DNA of 11,357 bases from Oscillospiraceae bacterium (GTDB taxonomy: Bacteria > Bacillota > Clostridia > Oscillospirales > Acutalibacteraceae). This document shows positions 7,300-11,357 of this stretch, in pieces. The stretch lies in assembly GCA_003520555.1 (NCBI GenBank), contig DOUO01000076.1, positions 1 through 11,357 of the forward strand, written 5' to 3'. The notes under the pieces were generated by a model, which saw nothing but the letters and a program-made list of their open reading frames with translations, was not told the DNA's origin and ran no database searches. The position numbers and the translations under genes are program-made. The first letter of the stretch is position 1. Every line of letters starts with the position of its first letter.

Positions 7300-7306
7300 C
7301 ACCTCC
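7300..7306 (-). promoter_or_regulatory. Ribosome binding site that sets the TTG start of rplJ
   Basis: GGAGGTG on the minus strand, six bases before TTG 7293. A strong site that compensates for the weak initiator codon and rules out the longer open frame. Confidence 0.85.
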
Positions 7307-7332
7307 GATATTTTTATAATACCGCAGTTCAA

Positions 7333-7366
7333 GAAAAAACTGTCCGAAGGCATACCTCGGACAGTT
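7333..7366 (-). terminator. Attenuator hairpin in the rplJ leader
   Basis: 10-bp perfect stem (7338-7347 with 7357-7366), a nine-base loop that can form two more G-C pairs, and a T tract at 7334-7339 on the minus strand. It lies about 40 bases before the rplJ start, so it acts as an attenuator rather than an operon end. Confidence 0.88.
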
Positions 7367-7450
7367 GACAAATACATAAATGTAATTGCACTTTCCTCGG
7401 CAGGCAGATAAATCTTTACGCTTGCGCACCTACTGTCTTTAGAACTGCAA
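7333..7450 (-). ncRNA. L10 leader: autoregulatory leader RNA with intrinsic attenuator
   Basis: The 184-base gap between rplA and rplJ holds an L10-leader-type RNA. On the minus strand the order is GACAGTAGGTGCG, a small TGCG-CAAG-CGTA hairpin, then CTGCCTGCCGAGG; these are the conserved sequences that form the kink-turn binding site of the L10(L12) complex. Downstream is a 10-bp terminator hairpin (7357-7366 with 7338-7347, arm AACTGTCCGA) followed by six T and then the rplJ ribosome binding site. Excess L10-L12 is expected to favour termination. An alternative pairing of GACAGT (7432-7437) with ACTGTC (7360-7365) would disrupt the terminator. No database model was run; the match is to the remembered consensus. 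Confidence 0.88.
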
Positions 7451-7477
7451 GAAAATATATTGGAAACTTAATATAAA

Positions 7478-8173
7478 TTAAGCGCCAAACTTGGTGGGGT
7501 TCATTCTTACGCTCGGGCCCATTGTTGAAGTAACGGCAACTGAGCGGATATACTGACCTTTTGCGGCGGCAGGCTTAGCCTTAACGATAGCTTCCATGAG
7601 AGTGTCAAGGTTCTCGCTGAGCTTGTCTGTACCGAAGCTTACCTTGCCGATGGGGCAGTGAATGATGTTTGTTTTATCAAGACGGTACTCAATTTTACCT
7701 GCCTTGGCTTCCTTGATAGCCTTGGCGATATCGGGAGTAACCGTACCTGCTTTGGGGTTAGGCATAAGTCCGCGGGGACCGAGGATTCTACCTAAACGGC
7801 CGACAAGTCCCATGCAGTCGGGAGTTGTGATAAGAACGTCGAAGTCCATCCAGTTTTCCTGCTGAATCTTCTGAGTCATATCCTCCGCGCCTACATAATC
7901 GGCGCCTGCTTCCTTTGCAAGCTCCTCGTTTGCGCCCTTGCAGATAGCAAGTACTCTTACCTTTTTACCTGTACCGTTGGGAAGAACAACCGCGCCTCTA
8001 ACCTGCTGGTCAGCGTGACGGCTGTCAACGCCGAGCTTTACGTGAAGCTCAACGGTTTCATCAAACTTAGCTGTGGCTGTTTTAATAACTGTATCCAGAG
8101 CCTCGTTTGTATCATATAATTTGGTTCTGTCAACGAGCTTAGCAGCGTCAACATATTTCTTACCGTGTTTCAT
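7478..8173 (-). CDS. rplA: 50S ribosomal protein L1
   Basis: The main protein of the L1 stalk of the large subunit, which helps release deacylated tRNA from the E site; also a known translational repressor of the rplK-rplA mRNA. It is 231 residues, the normal length. It opens [16 protein letters not shown] and carries the L1 signature at about 124-142 ([20 protein letters not shown]). The C-terminal part [19 protein letters not shown] is also typical. ATG start with GGAGGAAAACTG before it. It follows rplK by 55 bases, and that gap contains an L1-target-like motif also found before rplK. The rplJ leader begins immediately after its stop. Confidence 0.98.
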   Translation of the reverse strand: MKHGKKYVDAAKLVDRTKLYDTNEALDTVIKTATAKFDETVELHVKLGVDSRHADQQVRGAVVLPNGTGKKVRVLAICKGANEELAKEAGADYVGAEDMTQKIQQENWMDFDVLITTPDCMGLVGRLGRILGPRGLMPNPKAGTVTPDIAKAIKEAKAGKIEYRLDKTNIIHCPIGKVSFGTDKLSENLDTLMEAIVKAKPAAAKGQYIRSVAVTSTMGPSVRMNPTKFGA

Positions 8174-8192
8174 CAGTTTTCCTCCATACTTA

Positions 8193-8220
8193 GGTGGTTA
8201 AACGGAAAATTCCTCCCACC
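8193..8220 (-). promoter_or_regulatory. Candidate L1-binding leader motif before rplA
   Basis: On the minus strand GGTGG (8216-8220) pairs with CCACC (8193-8197) around an asymmetric internal loop starting GAGGAA, with an inner GGA/TCC pairing. It shares the ten-base core GTGGGAGGAA with the hairpin before rplK. The real rplA ribosome binding site is a separate GGAGG nearer the ATG. The role is inferred. Confidence 0.5.
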
Positions 8221-8228
8221 CGGATTAA

Positions 8229-8654
8229 TTAGTCAACTACTGTAATACCCATGCTTCTTGCGGTACCTGCAATCATGCTGATAGCCGCGTCAAGCGAACC
8301 GGCATTAAGGTCGGGCATTTTCTGCTCGGCAATCTTTGTGAGCTGCTCTCTTGTGATTTTGGCAACCTTTGTTTTGTTAGGTACGCCTGAACCGCTGTTG
8401 ATATTGCATGCTTTCTTTAAAAGAACCGCAGCGGGCGGAGTCTTTGTGATAAATGTGAACGAACGGTCGGCGTATACTGTAATTACAACAGGAATAATAA
8501 GACCGATATCGTTCTTTGTACGCTCATTAAAATCCTTTGTGAACGCAACAATGTTTACGCCGTGCTGACCAAGAGCAGGTCCGACAGGCGGAGCCGGAGT
8601 AGCCTTTCCGGCAGGAATCTGAAGCTTAATTAAGCCTACAACCTTTTGAGCCAT
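8229..8654 (-). CDS. rplK: 50S ribosomal protein L11
   Basis: Binds the GTPase-associated region of 23S rRNA with L10 and, in stringent bacteria, is needed for RelA-type sensing of stalled ribosomes; also the region targeted by thiostrepton. It is 141 residues, the standard length. The Pro-rich N-terminal domain [16 protein letters not shown] (about 20-35) and the C-terminal rRNA-binding end AGTARSMGI are intact. ATG start with GGAGGTG about eight bases upstream. It is preceded by a 102-base structured leader with an L1-type site and followed by rplA. Control is probably by L1 at the leader. Confidence 0.98.
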   Translation of the reverse strand: MAQKVVGLIKLQIPAGKATPAPPVGPALGQHGVNIVAFTKDFNERTKNDIGLIIPVVITVYADRSFTFITKTPPAAVLLKKACNINSGSGVPNKTKVAKITREQLTKIAEQKMPDLNAGSLDAAISMIAGTARSMGITVVD

Positions 8655-8697
8655 TGTGTTTGCACCTCCAAAATTCGTGGTAAATTGCGGAACGCCA

Positions 8698-8735
8698 CTG
8701 TGTAGGGTTTCCTCCCACAGGGAACGGGTGTTCCC
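8698..8735 (-). promoter_or_regulatory. Structured rplK leader with probable L1-binding site
   Basis: Two adjoining hairpins on the minus strand. The first is GGGAAC-ACCC-GTTCCC (8720-8735). The second is CTGTG/CACAG (8716-8720 with 8698-8702), continued by an inner GG/CC helix across an asymmetric TA bulge and enclosing GGAGGAAA. In many bacteria L1 represses the rplK-rplA mRNA by binding a leader helix with an asymmetric loop that mimics its 23S rRNA site. The assignment is by position and shape, not by database model. Confidence 0.6.
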
Positions 8736-8754
8736 AATAAAAAGCCATTTGGCT
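8736..8754 (-). terminator. Weak terminator-like hairpin after nusG
   Basis: AGCC (8751-8754 side, overlapping the nusG stop context) pairs with GGCT across a four-base loop and is followed by TTTTATT on the minus strand. With only 4-5 bp it would at most cause partial termination inside the operon; read-through into rplK is expected. Confidence 0.35.
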
Positions 8755-8756
8755 GA

Positions 8757-9284
8757 TTATTCTTCTACTAACTCTGCCTGAGCTATTTCAAGCTCGACAG
8801 GCGTTTCTCGTCCGAACATAGAAACAATTACGCGGACATAGTTTTTGTCGGTATCAAGCTCTTCTACAACACCGACGAAGTCCTCAAGAGGACCATCAAT
8901 AATACGTACCGAATCGCCTACGGAATAAGACACCTTAACAACTCTTTGTTCAACGCCCATTCTGTAAACTTCTGCGTCGGTAAGAGGCACGGGTTTAGAT
9001 CCCGGTCCGACAAAGCCTGTGCAGCCGCGTATATTGCGGACTACATACCATGTTTCATCGGTATAGACCATTTTTACGAAAACATAGCAGGGGTAGATTT
9101 TGTTCTCGACCTCTTTTGTTGTGTCGCCTACGGTTTCGGTGACAATTTCGGTCGGAACCTTCGCGTCGATAATCATATCCTGCAAATTGCGGTTTTCCGC
9201 GGTTGAAAGCAGGTCGCTCGCAACCTTGTTTTCATAACCCGAATAGGTATGGATAACATACCATTTTGCTTCTGAGTCAGGCAT
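8757..9284 (-). CDS. nusG: Transcription elongation and termination factor NusG
   Basis: Binds RNA polymerase and modulates pausing, termination and coupling to translation through S10. It is 175 residues, typical for Firmicutes. The N-terminal NGN domain opens AKWYVIHTYSGYENKVASDL and includes the conserved YPCYVFVKM and WYVVRNIRGCTGFVG stretches. The C-terminal KOW domain begins VGDSVRIIDGPLEDFVGVVEEL at about 122 and ends in EIAQAELVEE. ATG start with a weak GGAAG site about 11 bases upstream. It lies directly after secE (42 bases) and before rplK, the conserved bacterial order. Confidence 0.98.
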   Translation of the reverse strand: MPDSEAKWYVIHTYSGYENKVASDLLSTAENRNLQDMIIDAKVPTEIVTETVGDTTKEVENKIYPCYVFVKMVYTDETWYVVRNIRGCTGFVGPGSKPVPLTDAEVYRMGVEQRVVKVSYSVGDSVRIIDGPLEDFVGVVEELDTDKNYVRVIVSMFGRETPVELEIAQAELVEE

Positions 9285-9326
9285 TATAACTTTCTTCCTT
9301 TCGTAAGCTTAGTAATAACACGCTGA

Positions 9327-9620
9327 TTATACAGAAGCAGTGTCCATAACCAGACCGAGCAGAGCAAAGAGTCCGCGGTCAAGGGCAAAGATAAACAAGC
9401 CCATGATGACGATAACCGCAATTACAATACCGAAGTTCTTTGATGTTTGTCTTGCGGTAGGCCAGGTTATTTTCTTCAGTTCACCCTTACAAGCAACAAG
9501 GTACTTAAAAAGCCTTTGAAAAACATTGGGCTTTTTCTTGGCAGCTTTCTTGGCGGCAGCCTTTTTGGAATCCGCTTTTTTGGAATCTGCCTTATTAACG
9601 TCAGACTTCTTGTCAGCCAT
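9327..9620 (-). CDS. secE: Preprotein translocase subunit SecE
   Basis: The clamp subunit of the SecYEG channel in the inner membrane. At 97 residues it is longer than the minimal Gram-positive SecE (about 60) because of a Lys/Ala-rich N-terminal extension (about 1-31) that repeats ADSKK twice and then AAKK units. The conserved core follows: an amphipathic helix with GELKKITWPTARQT (about 46-59), then one membrane segment (about 63-84, FGIVIAVIVIMGLFIFAL). ATG start with GGAGGT five bases upstream. It sits two genes into the operon between rpmG and nusG, the usual place. The extension is probably a cytoplasmic, RNA- or lipid-facing tail; its role is unknown. Confidence 0.96.
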   Translation of the reverse strand: MADKKSDVNKADSKKADSKKAAAKKAAKKKPNVFQRLFKYLVACKGELKKITWPTARQTSKNFGIVIAVIVIMGLFIFALDRGLFALLGLVMDTASV

Positions 9621-9631
9621 GATGTACCTCC

Positions 9632-9781
9632 TTATTTAGTTTCCTTGTGAAGAGTGTGTTTCTTACAGAAGCGGCAGTACTTGTTCATCTGGAGTCTGTC
9701 GGGACTGTTCTTCTTGTTCTTCATTGTGTTGTAGTTTCGCTGTTTGCACTCTGTGCAGGCCAATGTGATTTTAACTCTCAT
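9632..9781 (-). CDS. rpmG: 50S ribosomal protein L33, zinc-binding type
   Basis: A 49-residue ribosomal protein of the large subunit near the E site. It reads [20 protein letters not shown] and continues through [17 protein letters not shown]. Two CxxC pairs (Cys9/Cys12 and Cys36/Cys39) form a zinc ribbon, so this is the Zn-dependent C+ form rather than the zinc-free paralog used under zinc starvation. ATG start, with GGGAGGTG about five bases upstream. It is the first gene of the operon, and its stop lies 11 bases before the secE ATG, with the secE ribosome binding site in between. Short genes like this are easily missed; codon use, motif and position make it firm. Confidence 0.97.
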   Translation of the reverse strand: MRVKITLACTECKQRNYNTMKNKKNSPDRLQMNKYCRFCKKHTLHKETK

Positions 9782-9863
9782 AACGGCACCTCCCGGTTAT
9801 TCGGAATATTTTTAGCCTCCCTCATTGGGACAAAAAAATAAGCCCCTTTTTAGAGGTATAACC

Positions 9864-9892
9864 ATTTTAGCATACCGCGGAGCATAAGTCAA
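9864..9892 (-). promoter_or_regulatory. Main promoter of the rpmG-secE-nusG-rplKAJL operon
   Basis: On the minus strand TTGACT (9887-9892), a 17-base spacer and TAAAAT (9864-9869), with TG one base before the -10 (extended -10). The predicted RNA start is near 9857, giving a leader of about 75 bases before rpmG. Confidence 0.85.
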
Positions 9893-9931
9893 GCGTTTTT
9901 TCGATAATTTTTACAATTATGTAACATATAA

Positions 9932-9977
9932 ACAAAAGCCGCGGCGCGGGCTTTACCGATAAAAACCCCGCGCGCGG
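9932..9977 (-). terminator. Terminator of the uncharacterised gene upstream of rpmG
   Basis: A very GC-rich stem on the minus strand: CCGCGCGCGGG (9967-9977) pairs with CCCGCG-C-CGCGG (9939-9950), 11 bp with one bulged C, loop of about 16 bases, then CTTTTGTTTA. It insulates the gene to its right from the ribosomal operon promoter. Confidence 0.82.
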
Positions 9978-9997
9978 ATAATTTGTTAAACCTGTAT

Positions 9998-10792
9998 TTA
10001 CCTTTGGCTGTTAAGCGTGCTGAACCTTGAAACGGTTTTTTTCTTCGGTCTTTCGGGCTTTACCTGCTTGCCGATAAAGCCGCGCGCCGCCTTGCCTGCC
10101 TTTTCCATGTCTTCGTCAAAGTATTCGGAAAGCTTCTCGTATTCACTGTCGTCAAGCGAATTAAGCAAAACGATTGTAATAATCGAGCGCGTGTCAACGT
10201 CGCCGTTGCCGTACTGAAGGTTAAACACACCGGCAAGCTTTTCACATTCCTTGCTGTTTGCCCGCGCAAGGTACTGCTTAATCTTGGGAGCAATGTGTTC
10301 CTTTGCGAAGGTCGCGCCGCGGAAGGGATAGTAACAGTCCTCCTCCTGCTTGATTTCTTCCTTAAGCTCGGGGAAGTATGTTACAAAACGCTTTGCCAAA
10401 AACTTCGGATCCGCGTTTCCGTCGTCGGATTTTTTCTTCTTTTGCTTAATTTGCTTTGCGCGCTTGATTGCGGCGGTGCTTGAAACGCCTTCAACAAAGT
10501 CGTTGGCAATGCTTTCGGCGTCCTTCTGGCTTGCGACATAGTCGTCGTAAAGCCAAGTGGACAGGGTTTTCCACTCGTTGTCGGGGCCTTCCTCCGTCAT
10601 CGCGCAGGAACGCAGAACCATTTGCTGTTTGTCGGTAAAGTAAACCACGGAGTACGCGACGTTTGTGCTTGTGAACAGCGCAACAAGGTTGTCGCCCTCG
10701 TCCGCCGCCACCTTTTGACGGGTGTAGCCTGTCTTGGTGAGCTCCTCCTCAACCTTGCCGGCAATTAATTCAAAAGCCTTTGTATATTCCAT
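9998..10792 (-). CDS. Uncharacterised charged protein, 264 residues
   Basis: Not recognised as a named family. No signal peptide or membrane segment, so probably cytoplasmic. Three parts can be seen: an N-terminal alpha/beta region (about 1-90) beginning MEYTKAFELIAGKVEEEL with strands such as LVALFTSTNVAYSVVYF; a Lys-rich linker near 110-130 (KRAKQIKQKKKKSDDG); and a mainly helical acidic region (about 130-245, with DDSEYEKLSEYFDEDMEKAGKAARG). It ends in a basic tail (KQVKPERPKKKTVSR). ATG 10792 is preferred over ATG 10801 because AGAGGA stands eight bases before it and abuts the other. It has its own promoter and a strong terminator, so it is monocistronic. A nucleic-acid contact through the basic stretches is possible but only a guess. 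Confidence 0.85.
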   Translation of the reverse strand: MEYTKAFELIAGKVEEELTKTGYTRQKVAADEGDNLVALFTSTNVAYSVVYFTDKQQMVLRSCAMTEEGPDNEWKTLSTWLYDDYVASQKDAESIANDFVEGVSSTAAIKRAKQIKQKKKKSDDGNADPKFLAKRFVTYFPELKEEIKQEEDCYYPFRGATFAKEHIAPKIKQYLARANSKECEKLAGVFNLQYGNGDVDTRSIITIVLLNSLDDSEYEKLSEYFDEDMEKAGKAARGFIGKQVKPERPKKKTVSRFSTLNSQR

Positions 10793-10833
10793 TATAATCA
10801 TCCTCTCGGGTAATTTTCAAATTCATAATCTAT

Positions 10834-10862
10834 ATTATACAATTATATTATATATTTTTCAA
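10834..10862 (-). promoter_or_regulatory. Sigma-A promoter of the uncharacterised gene
   Basis: On the minus strand TTGAAA (10857-10862), a 17-base spacer and a perfect TATAAT (10834-10839). The predicted RNA start near 10827 gives a leader of about 35 bases. The AT-rich spacer contains further TATA-like hexamers. Confidence 0.78.
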
Positions 10863-10930
10863 GTTTAAATTTCACACTGATGAAAAACTGCTTGTTTTTT
10901 TAGCCCGAGGCTTTGCTTTTAGTGATTTTG

Positions 10931-10974
10931 TACATTAAAACAGGCTAAAGAATTATATTAATTTTACATTAAAA
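10931..10974 (+). repeat. Direct repeat TACATTAAAA upstream of the regulator promoter
   Basis: The ten-base sequence TACATTAAAA occurs at 10931-10940 and 10965-10974, 34 bases apart, in the gap between two divergent promoters. It could be an operator, but the region is AT-rich and chance cannot be excluded. The rest of the 278-base gap shows only the two promoters. Confidence 0.3.
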
Positions 10975-10987
10975 TATGATTTTTTAA

Positions 10988-11016
10988 TTGACTAATCTGT
11001 GCATTTGTGTTAAAAT
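10988..11016 (+). promoter_or_regulatory. Extended -10 promoter of the XRE-type regulator gene
   Basis: TTGACT (10988-10993), a 17-base spacer and TAAAAT (11011-11016), with TG one base before the -10. The predicted RNA start near 11023 leaves a leader of about 48 bases. Confidence 0.83.
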
Positions 11017-11070
11017 GTTTTATGTAATAAATTAGCAATCATATATCTTTCAATGTTTTTGAGGCGCACA

Positions 11071-11357
11071 ATGACCAGAGAGCTATTAAACAAAAAATTA
11101 GGCGGCAACATACGAAAATTCCGGCTTTCAGCGGATATCAGTCAGGAGGCGCTTGCCAAAAAGGCAGGGCTGTACCCGGCGTATCTGGGCAGACTTGAAA
11201 GGGGCGAAAAATGCCCGACAATTGACACGCTTTATAAAATCTGCAAGGCGCTCGGCGTTACAATGTCCGAGGTTCTTTCGTTTGACAAAAGCATGTACGA
11301 CCTCAATGCCGAGGCTATGACGCGAATTGAGCACGCGCTTGACAGTCTTGAAGAACC
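11071..11357 (+). CDS. XRE/Cro-family helix-turn-helix regulator, N-terminal part (3' end outside window)
   Basis: The visible 95 residues begin MTRELLNKKLGGNIRKFRLSA and form a complete XRE-type DNA-binding domain: helix 1 about 9-18, the helix-turn-helix ISQEALAKKAGLYPAYLGRLERGE (about 23-46), then TIDTLYKICKALGVTMSEVLSF (about 50-71). A further helix, AEAMTRIEHALDSLEE, starts before the window ends, so the protein continues and its size is unknown. ATG start with GAGGCG five bases upstream and a strong promoter. SinR-like and phage-repressor-like proteins share this fold; the target genes cannot be told. It is divergent from the uncharacterised gene, which makes that gene one plausible target. 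The other strand also shows a frame here, but it is a shadow. Confidence 0.92.
   Translation, partial: MTRELLNKKLGGNIRKFRLSADISQEALAKKAGLYPAYLGRLERGEKCPTIDTLYKICKALGVTMSEVLSFDKSMYDLNAEAMTRIEHALDSLEE

Noticed and set aside
7294..7377. Longer N-terminus for L10 (28 extra residues)
   Set aside because: The extension is encoded by the attenuator and leader RNA, does not look like L10, and the strong GGAGGTG site points to the TTG at 7293.
7441..7480. Separate promoter for rplJ-rplL upstream of the L10 leader
   Set aside because: A TATATT can be seen but no acceptable -35 stands at the right distance. The sequence is AT-rich, so this is too weak to list.
9820..9863. Closing helix GGTTAT/ATAACC around the rpmG leader
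   Set aside because: The GGTTAT arm lies between the -10 box and the predicted RNA start, so it would not be in the transcript.
10902..10920. Terminator on the plus strand before the XRE gene
   Set aside because: AGCC-CGA-GGCT is only 4 bp with a broken T tract, and no plus-strand gene lies upstream for it to end.
1..11357. CRISPR array, insertion sequence, phage genes, tRNA or rRNA
   Set aside because: Scanned for regular repeats, transposase or integrase motifs, terminal inverted repeats and tRNA-like arms; none was convincing by eye.

Overview
The window looks like chromosomal DNA of a low- to mid-GC member of the Firmicutes, most likely a gut-type clostridium of the Oscillospiraceae/Lachnospiraceae sort. 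This is inferred from gene content and style: a MecA-like adaptor, an L10 leader RNA, an MBOAT plus DHHW cassette, strong GGAGG ribosome binding sites, near-consensus sigma-A promoters with 17-base spacers, and several GTG/TTG starts. No species can be named from sequence alone.

Left part (1-2910). The 3' end of trpS (plus) converges on a short MecA-like adaptor gene (minus) across a strong terminator hairpin. A compact divergent promoter region (1210-1289) then serves the adaptor gene leftward and a cytoplasmic GH13 alpha-glucosidase/amylase-type enzyme rightward. The GH13 gene ends at a bidirectional terminator shared with the next, convergent operon.

Middle (2911-6150). Reading leftward from a near-perfect promoter at 5606-5634 is a two-gene membrane/cell-surface cassette: an MBOAT O-acyltransferase (AlgI type) followed after 14 bases by a membrane-anchored DHHW-family protein (AlgX/AlgJ-like, SGNH-type). 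Together they probably O-acylate an extracytoplasmic glycan whose identity is not visible. Upstream, with its own promoter and terminator, is a small lipoprotein of the DUF4854 type.

Core operon (6240-9900), all on the minus strand: rpmG, secE, nusG, rplK, rplA, L10 leader, rplJ, rplL, driven by an extended -10 promoter at 9864-9892 and closed by a strong terminator at 6244-6274. This is the conserved transcription/translation cluster. RNA-level control is visible: an L10 leader with an attenuator between rplA and rplJ, and L1-type motifs before rplK and again before rplA. rpoB and rpoC do not follow rplL as they do in most bacteria.

Right part (9930-11357). An uncharacterised 264-residue charged protein (minus) and the start of an XRE-family helix-turn-helix regulator (plus, cut off by the window end) are transcribed divergently from two clear promoters.

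No CRISPR array, insertion sequence, integrase, tRNA or rRNA gene was seen. I see no clear sign of a wholly new system. The best leads are the regulatory RNAs of the ribosomal operon, a repeated 9-mer at three of its stop codons, the broken rplL-rpoB linkage and the MBOAT/DHHW cassette.
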